Positions 1 through 9,134 of a stretch of DNA of 64,000 bases are shown piece after piece. Below the pieces are notes generated by a model, which did not search any database, was not told the origin of the DNA, and saw nothing but the letters and a program-made list of their open reading frames with translations. This DNA is from Blastococcus sp. GTDB lineage: Bacteria > Actinomycetota > Actinomycetes > Mycobacteriales > Geodermatophilaceae. The stretch lies in NCBI GenBank assembly GCA_025965695.1, contig JAOPWM010000052.1:1-64000 (forward strand), written 5' to 3'. Position 1 is the first letter of the stretch. Each line of letters begins with the position of its first letter. The position numbers and the translations under genes were made by a program.

Positions 1-1054
1 CCTCGTTCAGCGTGGGCTCGGCCAGCGCGTAGACGCCGGACGCCTCCAGGGCCTCCTGCACCTCCGGGTCGGCCCGGAAGGACTGCGAGCGCTCCTTGAG
101 GCTGAGGTAGAGCTCCATGTTGGCCAGGGCCGACTCCCAGACGCCCTCGATGCTCTCGGTGCGCAGCGGCTTGTAGTCGAAGTGCCGGTCGCCGTCGTAC
201 GTCGGGCCGCCGTTGGGGCCGCCGTTCTCCAGCAGGTCGACGGTCGAGAAGGCCTGCAGCAGGTCGCCGTAGCCGAAGACCAGGTCCTGGTCGTAGCGGG
301 GGCCCTTCTGGCCGTTCAGGTCGATGTGGAACAGCTTGTTCTGCCACAACGCCTGCGCGATGCCGTGGGTGTAGTTGAGGCTTGCCATCTGCTCGTGCCC
401 GGTCTCGGGGTTGATGCCGACCATGTCGTGGTGCTCGAGCTGGGAGATGAAGGCGAGCGCGTGCCCGATCGAGGGCAGCAGGATGTCCCCGCGGGGCTCG
501 TTCGGCTTGGGCTCGATGGCGAACCGCATGCCGTAGCTCTGGTCGATCGAGTACTGGGCGAGAAAGTCGATGCCCTCGCGGTAGCGGTCGAGGGCGGCCC
601 GTACGTCCTTGGCGAAGTCGACCTCCGAGCCCTCCCGGCCGCCCCAGAACACGTAGATCTGGGCGCCGAGCTCAGCGGCGAGGTCCATGTTGTGCATGAC
701 CTTGCGCAGCGCGTAGCGGCGGACTGTGCGGTCGTTGCTGGTAAAGCCGCCGTCCTTGAAGACCGGGTCGCCGAACAGGTTGGTCGTGACCATGGGCACC
801 ACGAGGCCGGTCTCGGCCAGGGCAGCTTTGAACTCGTCGATGATCCGGGCCCGCTCGCTGCTGCTGGATCCGGGTGGGATCAGGTCGTCGTCGTGGAAGG
901 TGATGCCGTACGCGCCCAGCTCGGCGAGCTTGTGCACCGCCTCTACGGCTGCCAGGACCGGCCGGGTGGCCTCGCCGAACAGGTCGCGAGCCTGCCAGCC
1001 GACGGTCCATAGGCCGAAGCTGAACATGTCCTCACGCGTGGGTTTGATCGACAT
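1..1054 (-). CDS. xylA: Xylose isomerase, C-terminus truncated by window edge
   Basis: Reverse-strand translation [32 protein letters not shown]...[17 protein letters not shown]...[27 protein letters not shown]...[17 protein letters not shown]...[37 protein letters not shown] is the classic actinobacterial xylose isomerase; missing from the ORF track because it is open at the edge. Confidence 0.95.
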   Translation of the reverse strand, partial: MSIKPTREDMFSFGLWTVGWQARDLFGEATRPVLAAVEAVHKLAELGAYGITFHDDDLIPPGSSSSERARIIDEFKAALAETGLVVPMVTTNLFGDPVFKDGGFTSNDRTVRRYALRKVMHNMDLAAELGAQIYVFWGGREGSEVDFAKDVRAALDRYREGIDFLAQYSIDQSYGMRFAIEPKPNEPRGDILLPSIGHALAFISQLEHHDMVGINPETGHEQMASLNYTHGIAQALWQNKLFHIDLNGQKGPRYDQDLVFGYGDLLQAFSTVDLLENGGPNGGPTYDGDRHFDYKPLRTESIEGVWESALANMELYLSLKERSQSFRADPEVQEALEASGVYALAEPTLNE

Positions 1055-1212
1055 CGGTGTCCTCCTTGCCTCGCTGAGCTGTGTCGTGAGTGGGGCTTTG
1101 TGCTGCGTTCGGGCTGTGTGGTGAGTCCGGGCCGGCGGAGCTGCTGAAGCGCGGACGCGAGCATTCGATCCGCGCCTGTGGGGCAGGGCGGCGTGGTGTG
1201 GTCGAACAGCTG

Positions 1213-1253
1213 CGATGTCCCGGAACACCGTTCGCCGGTGTCCCGGGACATCG
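1213..1253. promoter_or_regulatory. Candidate tandem operator: TGTCCCGGAACA (1216-1227) and perfect palindrome TGTCCCGGGACA (1239-1250), 23 bp apart, inside an 18-bp-arm inverted repeat
   Basis: CGATGTCCCGGAACACCG / TTCGC / CGGTGTCCCGGGACATCG; arms pair 17/18; lies between divergent xylA and MFS gene. Confidence 0.5.
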
Positions 1254-1479
1254 TTCACGTTCAGGCCTGTCATTGGTAGTCGTGGCTGGGGTCGAGGATT
1301 CGTCGAAAGGTTCTCAGCGCCACCGGCACCGCCGGCGTCGACATCGATTTCCACGAGCACGAAACGCTCGCCCGATTCCACGACGATGGCTCTTCGGGAG
1401 CTCTGCGGCGCAGGTGCGTGCAGAGCCTCACGGGGGTATCGACACCGCACCCGATCGGCCGACCGGATCGAGGAGCGCC

Positions 1480-2805
1480 ATGACAGGCACGCACCCCGCG
1501 ACCCCTACGGGCAGTCTCCGCAAGGTGATCGTCGCCAGCCTCGTTGGCACCTCACTGGAGTGGTACGACTTCTTCCTCTACTCCACAGCGGCCGCAGTCG
1601 TCTTCAACAAGCTGTTCTTCCCCAATGTCTCCCCGGTGACGGGCACCCTGCTGGCCTTCACCACCGCCGCCGTCGGTTTCGTCGCCCGGCCGCTCGGTGG
1701 AATCATCTTCGGGCACCTCGGTGACCGCCGCGGCCGCAAGCAGGTGCTGGTGATGACCCTGCTTCTCATGGGCATCGCGACCGTGCTGATCGGCGCGCTC
1801 CCCACCTACGCCTCGATCGGCGTCGCTGCACCGTTGCTTCTGGCGGTGCTGCGCTTCATCCAGGGGCTCGGACTCGGCGGAGAGTGGGGCGGCGCAGTAC
1901 TCATGACGCTGGAGCATGGCTCCGCCCGGCGGCGAGGCCTCAACTCGAGCTGGGCGCAGGTCGGCGTCCCCATGGGAAACCTGCTCGCCGCCGGTGCGCT
2001 CGGCGTGCTGGGCGCGGTGATGAGCGAGGACACCTTCCTCTCCTGGGGCTGGCGACTGCCCTTCTTCCTGTCCGGCCTGCTGGTGCTCGCCGGACTCTGG
2101 ATCCGTCTCACGGTGGCGGAGAGCCCGCTCTTCACCGAGGTCGAGCGGGCCGGGGCGAAGGTGAAGATGCCGCTGGTCGAGGTCCTCCGCCGGCATCCGC
2201 GCCAATTGCTGGTCGCCATGGCCGCCCGGATCGGCACCGACGTCGCCTTCTACACCTTCACCGTGTACAGCCTGGTCTTCATCACGGGCACCGTGGGCCG
2301 AGAGCGCAGCGTCGGGCTGACCGCCGTGCTCGTCGGCTCGGCGTTCCAGCTGGTCCTGATTCCCTCATTCGGTGCGCTGTCCGACCGGTTCGGCCGACGG
2401 CCGGTGTACGCCGCCGGAGCCGTAGCGGCCGGGGCGTGGTCGTTTGCCTTCTTCCCGCTGCTCTCCACCGGCTCGACGGTGGTCATCGTGCTAGCCGTCG
2501 TCGTCGCCCTGCTCACCCATGCAGCAATGTATGGGCCGCAGGCGGCGTTCATCGCCGAGTTGTTCTCCACCGAGCTGCGCTACAGCGGGGCGTCGATGGG
2601 GTACCAGCTCGCCGGGGTCCTCGGCGGCGGCATCGCGCCGATCGTGGCGATCTCACTGGTCGACGCCTTCGGCACCGCCTACGCCGTGTCCGTGTATGTG
2701 CTTGCCATGGTGGTGCTGACGCTGGTGGCGCTCGCGGTGGCGCCCGAAACCTCCGAGCGGTCCCTTCGACAGCACCCGGATGTTGGTGTCGTCACAAGCC
2801 GATGA
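1480..2805 (+). CDS. MFS transporter, metabolite:H+ symporter (MHS) type
   Basis: [48 protein letters not shown]...[21 protein letters not shown] motif; start chosen at ATG after GAGGAGCG, track ORF begins earlier. Confidence 0.9.
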   Translation: MTGTHPATPTGSLRKVIVASLVGTSLEWYDFFLYSTAAAVVFNKLFFPNVSPVTGTLLAFTTAAVGFVARPLGGIIFGHLGDRRGRKQVLVMTLLLMGIATVLIGALPTYASIGVAAPLLLAVLRFIQGLGLGGEWGGAVLMTLEHGSARRRGLNSSWAQVGVPMGNLLAAGALGVLGAVMSEDTFLSWGWRLPFFLSGLLVLAGLWIRLTVAESPLFTEVERAGAKVKMPLVEVLRRHPRQLLVAMAARIGTDVAFYTFTVYSLVFITGTVGRERSVGLTAVLVGSAFQLVLIPSFGALSDRFGRRPVYAAGAVAAGAWSFAFFPLLSTGSTVVIVLAVVVALLTHAAMYGPQAAFIAELFSTELRYSGASMGYQLAGVLGGGIAPIVAISLVDAFGTAYAVSVYVLAMVVLTLVALAVAPETSERSLRQHPDVGVVTSR

Positions 2806-3313
2806 GCTGACGCCGTCGGCTGCCCCGTTCATGGTCTTCCCCGAGGCATCCTGATCGCTGTCTCGCCAGCGAAAGGCCGGCGCCTCACCGCGGCGCATCC
2901 CGGTAGCCGCAAGGAGCCGCCAGTCCATGGCGAGGTCCCGATCACGGGCGTCCACCCAGCCGAGGAAGCCACCCAGCTCCGGCGCGGTCCATGCCTGCGT
3001 CCCGGGGGAACGGGCCTCTGATGGGCTCGGGGCTGTCGACCGGTTGGTCGGGTTGGCCGAGAGCGTCCTACGTGACCGTGTCATCCCGCGCCGACCGGAG
3101 AATCGTGAACACGTAGCGGACTGTGCGCGCGGAGAGACCGCCCTGACCGTCGGCCCGGCCGGACACCTCCAGCTTCCGCATCCAGGCGTCCACCGTCGAG
3201 CCGGTGAGACGGGCGACGGCTGCGCTCCGAGGTAGGGATCGATGGGCAGCCGGATGTTCGTTCGGTACGAGTCCAGCGTTGAGGGGCTGAGCCGCTGCCC
3301 CTTGAGCCACTGA
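2806..3313 (-). pseudogene. Tyrosine recombinase / phage-type integrase fragment with frameshifts
   Basis: Pieces in different frames: KGQRLSPSTLDSYRTNIRLPIDPYLG, ARLTGSTVDAWMRKLEVSGRADGQGGLSARTVRYVFTILRSA, WTAPELGGFLGWVDARDRDLAMDWRLLAATGMRRGEAPAFRWRDSD (catalytic-domain start with TGMRRGE). Confidence 0.75.
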
Positions 3314-3385
3314 GGCCGGCCGCCGGACCGCTCGATGCACCGATCCCGGGGTTGATCAGACCGGGCGGCTAATCTCGGCCGCAAC

Positions 3386-4942
3386 ATGTTCAAGACCGCG
3401 CCGCGCCGGGTGAGCGTCGTCGTCGCCGTGCTCGTGCTGGCAGTCACCGCCGTGCTGACCGTACTGACCTGGCAGGTCACCGTGCGCAGCGAGCAGCGAC
3501 TGCTCGCCCGACAGCTCGCGCAGGTGGGCACGCTGCTGACCAATCAGGCGGCCGTGTTGACCGTCGAGCTGGCCGACATCGGGCAGGTCGCGGTCAACAC
3601 GAACGGCAACCCGAACGCGTTCGCCCGGTTCGCCGGCGCCGAGTTGCGCGACACCGGCCAGTCTCTGTCGCTGTGGCGGATCAGGGACGGCGAGGCGCAG
3701 CAGCTGGCGGTGCAGGGTGTCGACCCGCGGCTGCCCGCGGACGGCGCCCCCGCTCTCGCCGGCCTTCAGCCCAACGGGCAGCTGGTGATCCTCGGCATCC
3801 TGCCCGGCGAGCCGGACCGGCTGGCGTACGCCCTGATGCCGGCCAGTGACAACGCCGACCTCGTCGTCTACGCGGAGTCCCCGCTCCCGCCGGGGCGCCG
3901 GATGCCGACGACCCCGGACTCCCCGGTCGCCGGCCTCGACCTCGCCCTCTACCTGGGCACAACGACCGATCCGGCGCATCTGCTGCAGGCGACCGCGCCC
4001 ACGCCGATCGCCGGGGACACCCAGACCAAGACGGTGCCATTCGGCGACTCGTCGGTCACCATCGTGGGCACCTCCCCGACCCAGCTGGCCGGCGAACTGG
4101 CGGCCGTGCTGCCGTGGGTCGTGCTCGGCGCCGGTCTCGTACTCGCCGCCGCCGGCGGGGTCGTGGTGGAGATCATCTCCCGACGGCGGGAGGTCGCGGA
4201 GCGGCTGGCCGCCGAGAATGCGCGTCTCTATCGCGAGCAGCGCGGTATCGCCGGCACCCTGCAGCACGCACTGCTGCCGGCCGTGCCCACCCTGCACGGG
4301 GTCGAGGTCGCCGCCCGCTACTCCGCCGGGGTGGACGCGCTCGAGGTCGGGGGTGACTGGTTCGACGTCATCGAGCTCCGCCCCGGTTGCTGCGTGTTCG
4401 TCGTCGGCGACGTCTCCGGCCACGGCCTGCCCGCGGCCACCACGATGGCCGCGCTGCGCTTCGCCGTCCGTGGCTACCTCGCCGAGGGGCATGACATCGG
4501 GGCGGTGCTGCCCCGTCTGCGGCGGCTGCTCGACGTCGACACCGACCACCAGTTCGCCACCGTGTTGCTCGGCGAACTCGATGCGGGCGCCGGTCGTCTG
4601 CGTCTGCTCTCGGCCGGTCACCTCTGCCCGCTGCTGGTCACGGAGGGCCGCGCCGAGCTGCTCGACTGCCCGCCGGCCCCGCCGGTGGGGGTCGACGGAG
4701 CGGCCGCCCCGCAGGTGACCGAGGTGAAGGTGTCCGGGCCTGCCACGCTGCTGGCCTTCACCGACGGCCTGATCGAGCGCCGCGGCGAGACCATCGACGC
4801 CGGCCTGGACCGCCTGCGGGCCGCCGCGGCCAGGGCCGACGAGCAGCCACTCGCGGCCATGCTGGACGATCTGCTGGGCACGCTCACGGTCGAGGGCAGG
4901 AGAGACGACACGGTGATCCTGGGGCTGCGGTGGACGAGGTAG
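3386..4942 (+). CDS. PP2C-family SpoIIE serine phosphatase with N-terminal membrane/sensor region
   Basis: N-terminal TM helix; EQRGIAGTLQHALLPAVPTLHGVEVAARYSAGVDALEVGGDWFDVIEL...GDVSGHGLPAATTMAALR typical of RsbU/SpoIIE phosphatases. Confidence 0.9.
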   Translation: MFKTAPRRVSVVVAVLVLAVTAVLTVLTWQVTVRSEQRLLARQLAQVGTLLTNQAAVLTVELADIGQVAVNTNGNPNAFARFAGAELRDTGQSLSLWRIRDGEAQQLAVQGVDPRLPADGAPALAGLQPNGQLVILGILPGEPDRLAYALMPASDNADLVVYAESPLPPGRRMPTTPDSPVAGLDLALYLGTTTDPAHLLQATAPTPIAGDTQTKTVPFGDSSVTIVGTSPTQLAGELAAVLPWVVLGAGLVLAAAGGVVVEIISRRREVAERLAAENARLYREQRGIAGTLQHALLPAVPTLHGVEVAARYSAGVDALEVGGDWFDVIELRPGCCVFVVGDVSGHGLPAATTMAALRFAVRGYLAEGHDIGAVLPRLRRLLDVDTDHQFATVLLGELDAGAGRLRLLSAGHLCPLLVTEGRAELLDCPPAPPVGVDGAAAPQVTEVKVSGPATLLAFTDGLIERRGETIDAGLDRLRAAAARADEQPLAAMLDDLLGTLTVEGRRDDTVILGLRWTR

Positions 4943-5256
4943 CTGACCGGCCGCGCGCGCGGATGACCATCGCGACCGGGCCCGACGGTGGACTGTGCAT
5001 TCGCCTCGGCGGGGATCTGGACATCGCCAGCCTGCCCGACGTCGAAAGCGAGCTGAACCGGCTGCTCACCCGCAAACCGCGGCCGCTGCTGCTCGACCTT
5101 GCCGACCTGGACTTCCTCGACTCCTCCGGGGTCGCTCTGCTGATCCGGCTCGCCAACCGTTTCACCCCCGTGCAGACCCGCCACGCCACCGAGCCGGTCC
5201 GCCGGGTGCTCGGTGTGCTCGGCCTTGCCGACCGCTTCGGCCTGGACGGCGCCTGA
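4930..5256 (+). CDS. STAS-domain anti-sigma factor antagonist
   Basis: LRLGGDLDIASLPDVESELNRLL...LLLDLADLDFLDSSGVALLIRL; DSSG phosphorylation motif; overlaps the upstream phosphatase stop. Confidence 0.9.
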   Translation: MDEVADRPRARMTIATGPDGGLCIRLGGDLDIASLPDVESELNRLLTRKPRPLLLDLADLDFLDSSGVALLIRLANRFTPVQTRHATEPVRRVLGVLGLADRFGLDGA

Positions 5257-5257
5257 C

Positions 5258-5737
5258 ATGCCCCGCCAGACGTTCCCCACGTTGCCGGCCTCGGTACCCG
5301 CCGCCCGCAGCTACGTGACCGACCTGCTCGACCACGTCCCGCCGCAGTTCTCCCAGACCGCGGGGCTGCTCGTCTCCGAGTTGGCTACCAACGCCGTGCG
5401 CCACGCCGGCACGCCGGAGTTCGCCGTCGAGGTCACGTTCACCCGCGGCGAGGGACGACTGTGGGTCGGAGTCACCGACACCGGTCACGGGTCACCGGTC
5501 CCGCGCGCCCCCGAAGTCACCGCCGAGCACGGACGTGGGCTGCAACTGATCGCCATTCTCGCCGACCGCTGGGGCGCCCACCGCCGCCGCAGCACCCGAG
5601 AGAAGACCGTCTGGTTCGAGCTGCACACCCAGCCGAATGATCGGCAGGCGTACTCCCCGGCGTCCGCCACCCCCCTCCACGGCAGCGACCAGCAAGCCCC
5701 GAATCACTCCTCGACTGAGGTCGCGGAGACGGGCTGA
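5258..5737 (+). CDS. ATP-binding (HATPase_c, RsbW-like) anti-sigma kinase
   Basis: LVSELATNAVRHAGTPEFAVEVTF...WVGVTDTGHGSPVPRAPEVTAEHGRGLQLIAILADRWG: N and G boxes. Confidence 0.9.
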   Translation: MPRQTFPTLPASVPAARSYVTDLLDHVPPQFSQTAGLLVSELATNAVRHAGTPEFAVEVTFTRGEGRLWVGVTDTGHGSPVPRAPEVTAEHGRGLQLIAILADRWGAHRRRSTREKTVWFELHTQPNDRQAYSPASATPLHGSDQQAPNHSSTEVAETG

Positions 5738-6203
5738 CAGGAGCTCTACCCGCAGTCGGGCCCTTCGCGTGCAGCAGCTACGGCGCCCAGCCCCGCCGAT
5801 CGGGAGGCCATCGCCGCCGTTACCCAGCTGCTGGCGCACGGCCTGGCCCGGGCCAGGGAGATCGCCGGGACGGCCGGGATCGTCGGGGCGGCGACCGCCG
5901 GCAACCGGGGAGCCGGTGCAAGTCAGCGCGCTCGACTTCACCTGCCCGAACCCGGACCACCTCCGGTCTGCGGTGCTCATATCCCCGCAGGGGACCTGCG
6001 CGGACTCACCCCGGTCCGCACGCGGTCCACCCGGCGATGCCGCGGTGCCCCCAGAGTCGGCCGCCCGGGCCAAAGTTCAACCTGCGTGTCCGTGGGCCTC
6101 CGGAAACCACGGGAGACCGACGCGGCGTCTCCGCCACGTGACCCCGGGCGCGGATCCGGTGTCTTCGGGTCGGCACGCTCGGCTGTGTCGACGCCGGGAA
6201 AGA

Positions 6204-7079
6204 TCAGCGGCGGCCGCCGGGATCGTCGCCGTCGACGTCGACCTGCTCCTTGCGCACTGTGTCGCTGACCTGCTCCTCGTCGGTCACGGTTTCCTTGTCC
6301 AGTCGGACCCGCTCCACCGGCACGGCCTCCTTCTCCACGACCGGGCGCTCGGCGTGGAGGGTGACCTCGTGCTCCGCTTCGCTGATCGCCGGCCCCGACA
6401 TCGCGTCGTCGACGTTCGCGTCGGTGATCGGTTCGCGCTCGAGCCGGGCCTCCTCGCGGGAGACCGGCACGGTCTCGGTCACGTTCTCGGTGACGACGTA
6501 CTTGCGCAGCCGCGCCCGGCCGGCCTCCTCGGCGCGGGTGTCGACGGCGAGGCGTTCCTCGGAGCGGGTCATGGCGTCGTCGGTGGTGGGACCGGAGGTG
6601 TCGCGCCCGGCGGGCCGGCCCTGCGCGCCGGCATCGGTGTCCCGGCGTCCGGCCGTCTCTGTCCTGCCGGGGTCAGTCATGCCGCCCGTGCCCGCCCGGC
6701 CGGTGGTGGCGGTCTCGGTCATGTCCGAACGACCCACGGTGGTCTCCGTGCGGCCCGTTCCGGCACCGGAGTCCATGCCGTAGTAGCGGTAGAGCTCGCG
6801 CTCCTCCTCCGGCGAGAGGTGGCCCTCGGCGTCGATCTTCGGTGCGTCCTTCACCTGGTCCTTGGCGACGTGTACGCGGACGCCGTCGTCGGTGAGGTCG
6901 GCGTCGCGGATCGGGACGAAGGACTCCTTGGTCCCGAACAGGCCGGTGCGCACCGTGACCCACTCGGGCTGACCGGTGTCGTCGTCGAGGTAGACCTCCG
7001 ACGCCGAGCCGATCTTGTCGCCGGACTCGTCGTAGACGTCGTGGCCGATCACGCGGCTGAGAGTTTCGGTGCCGATCAT
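6204..7079 (-). CDS. PRC-barrel + DUF2382 (YsnF/AvaK-type) stress protein
   Basis: MIGTETLSRVIGHDVYDESGDKIGSASEVYLDDDTGQPEWVTVRTGLFGTKESFVPI plus RSEERLAVDTR...YVVTENVTETVPVSREEARLEREPI. Confidence 0.9.
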   Translation of the reverse strand: MIGTETLSRVIGHDVYDESGDKIGSASEVYLDDDTGQPEWVTVRTGLFGTKESFVPIRDADLTDDGVRVHVAKDQVKDAPKIDAEGHLSPEEERELYRYYGMDSGAGTGRTETTVGRSDMTETATTGRAGTGGMTDPGRTETAGRRDTDAGAQGRPAGRDTSGPTTDDAMTRSEERLAVDTRAEEAGRARLRKYVVTENVTETVPVSREEARLEREPITDANVDDAMSGPAISEAEHEVTLHAERPVVEKEAVPVERVRLDKETVTDEEQVSDTVRKEQVDVDGDDPGGRR

Positions 7080-7179
7080 GTTCGCCCCCCAGAGGCTCGA
7101 TCCATAGGCGGCCCTGACGGTGCGCTCGGCGGCGCTCTTGCCGGAGCGCAGGGCCGTCGAGATGGATTCTGCCCCCCGA

Positions 7180-7192
7180 TTTACTTAGTAAA
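7180..7192. promoter_or_regulatory. Perfect palindrome TTTACT-T-AGTAAA, candidate TetR operator
   Basis: AT-rich 13-bp dyad in a GC-rich intergenic region directly between the TetR gene and the PRC-barrel gene. Confidence 0.5.
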
Positions 7193-7245
7193 CAAGCGTC
7201 GGCCGGGCAAGTGGACGGCGCGCGTGGTGCAGCCTGCAGGGACGT

Positions 7246-8052
7246 TCAGGTGGACGGATCAGACTGGGTCGGGGACGGGCGCGATCGTCGGGACGCGACC
7301 AGATCCCGCTCCAGGCGATCGAGCAGGGTCTCCAGTGACTCGTCGAACTCGGCGGCGGACTCGTCCTGGGACAGATGTGGCTCGAGTCGCTGGACGTTCG
7401 GGTACTCGTCGAGGTCCACCGTGACCTCCGGGGATCCCTCCGGCTCGTCCTCGGGGCTGATGGGCACGCCCCGTTGGGCGACCTCGAGCAGCAGGTGCCC
7501 GAGCAGGAAGCTGGTGTAGGCGCGGTAGGCGGCCACCGCGGCCTCATCGGAGAAGCCGTTGCTGGTCAGCGCGCTCAGGAAGGACTCCACCCAACGCAGG
7601 CTGCGCAGTGGGGGCCGGATCCAGGGGGCCGCCGGCGGCCGGGTGGAGATGGTCGGGAACACGGCCGGATGGGCCAGCGCGATTCGCCGCACCCCGTGGG
7701 CCAGGCGGTGCAGATAGTCCTGCCAGCCATGGACCGGGGCGATGTGAACATCCGCGTCGCCGTAGAGCTCGTCGAGGACGGTCTCCACCACCCCGTCGAT
7801 CAGGCTCTCCCGGCCGGGCACGTACCGGTACAGGGCCATCGCCTCGACGCCGAGGTGCGCGCCCAGGCGGCGCATGGTGAGCGCGCTCAGTCCGTGTCGG
7901 TCGATCAACTCCACCGCAGCACGCAGCACCCGGCGGCGATCCAGCCCAGGCCGTCCCGAGGCCGGCGCACCCGCCGGCACATCACTGGCGGCAGCCCCGC
8001 GGCCCCGCGGGGTGTCGGGATCGTCCTCGCTGCCGCTTCGAGCCACGTCCAC
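7246..8052 (-). CDS. TetR/AcrR family transcriptional regulator (TetR_C-type)
   Basis: RRRVLRAAVELIDRHGLSALTMRRLGAHLGVEAMALYRYVPGRESLIDGVVETVLDEL; start chosen near the HTH, the track ORF extends to 8256. Confidence 0.85.
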   Translation of the reverse strand: MDVARSGSEDDPDTPRGRGAAASDVPAGAPASGRPGLDRRRVLRAAVELIDRHGLSALTMRRLGAHLGVEAMALYRYVPGRESLIDGVVETVLDELYGDADVHIAPVHGWQDYLHRLAHGVRRIALAHPAVFPTISTRPPAAPWIRPPLRSLRWVESFLSALTSNGFSDEAAVAAYRAYTSFLLGHLLLEVAQRGVPISPEDEPEGSPEVTVDLDEYPNVQRLEPHLSQDESAAEFDESLETLLDRLERDLVASRRSRPSPTQSDPST

Positions 8053-8459
8053 GCCTTCCTCCAGCCCGCGGTCACGCTGGCGACGGTGAGCAGGATGCTG
8101 CCGCTCATCAGCCGGTGCCCCACGGCCCGCGACGGCTGACCACAACCCCGCCGAGGTCAGTCTGAAACGAACTGTCCGTGGCCGCTCAGAACCCGCCGCT
8201 GCTGTCTGCCCATTCACCGACGCGCCGACTGACGCTTCTCCGCACGAACAGACCACCGGTTGCTCCAGGACTGCGCCACGACCACCGCCTGAGTGGAGTG
8301 GGGCGGCCAGTTCGGTGGCGATCCGTCGGCCGGGCCGGCCTGATCACGCCGGCCGGGCGGTTCGCGAGACCGTCGAATATCAACGGGGATGCGGGGTACG
8401 GGCGTCGCCGGACGCATCGGTGCCGGCCTCGCGGCGGCCGACAGCGCGCCTACCAGGAT

Positions 8460-8476
8460 GGTTGCAGGAGGCAACC
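8460..8476. promoter_or_regulatory. Inverted repeat GGTTGC-AGGAG-GCAACC, candidate MarR operator
   Basis: Perfect 6-bp arms about 40 bp upstream of the MarR start; a second, weaker TTGGT/ACCAA dyad at 8490-8506. Confidence 0.55.
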
Positions 8477-8517
8477 TTCCTTTCTACCGTTGGTGTCAGC
8501 AACCAATGGGAGGAACG

Positions 8518-8970
8518 TTGAACGACAAGATCGGCCCGCAACTCCTGGCCGCCTTCTCGAGCATCATCCGAAGGGCTCGAGCTGTGGAGACGTCCGCCGA
8601 GTCGACGGGGGACGTCCCGTCGTCCGTGATCGCCGTGCTGGGCCCACTTGCCGACAACGGCGAGCTGCGACTGGGCGCGCTCGCCACAAGTCTTTACGTC
8701 GACACCTCGGTGATCAGCCGGACCGTGGCTGTCGCCCAGCACCTGGACCTCGTGTCGCGCCGCCCGGATCCGCGGGACGGACGCGCGTGCCTGCTGTCGT
8801 TGACCGAGCGTGGGAGGCAGGCCCTGACCGACCGACGCAACCAGCGGCTCCGGCTGCTCTCCTCGGTCATGGACGGGTGGGAACCCGGCGCGGCCGAGGC
8901 GCTGCTGGCCGGGCTGACCCGCCTCCGCGACGGTCTGGCCCCCGCCAAGGACGTCCCGGCGGCCGCGTAG
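8518..8970 (+). CDS. MarR family transcriptional regulator
   Basis: LGPLADNGELRLGALATSLYVDTSVISRTVAVAQHLDLVSRRPDPRDGRACLLSLTERGRQAL; TTG start after GGGAGGAACG. Confidence 0.85.
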   Translation: MNDKIGPQLLAAFSSIIRRARAVETSAESTGDVPSSVIAVLGPLADNGELRLGALATSLYVDTSVISRTVAVAQHLDLVSRRPDPRDGRACLLSLTERGRQALTDRRNQRLRLLSSVMDGWEPGAAEALLAGLTRLRDGLAPAKDVPAAA

Positions 8971-9134
8971 CCGGGCGTTCCGCCGCAGCCCCCGTCGGCG
9001 CCGAGGTTCCCCCCCACGACGCATGGCCCCACTCCGCAGCCGATGTCCGGCGCAGCGCCGCACCGAACCCTGCACCACCCGTTGACCGGCACCGGTCTGC
9101 CGGACGGCAACCGCCCTGAGCAAAGGAACAGTGC

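Noticed and set aside
182-1012. 276-aa plus-strand ORF in the track
   Set aside because: Antisense shadow of xylA; low-complexity V/A/L composition, while the minus strand encodes a clear xylose isomerase.
5637-7424. 595-aa plus-strand ORF
   Set aside because: Mostly antisense to the PRC-barrel gene; no coherent domain.
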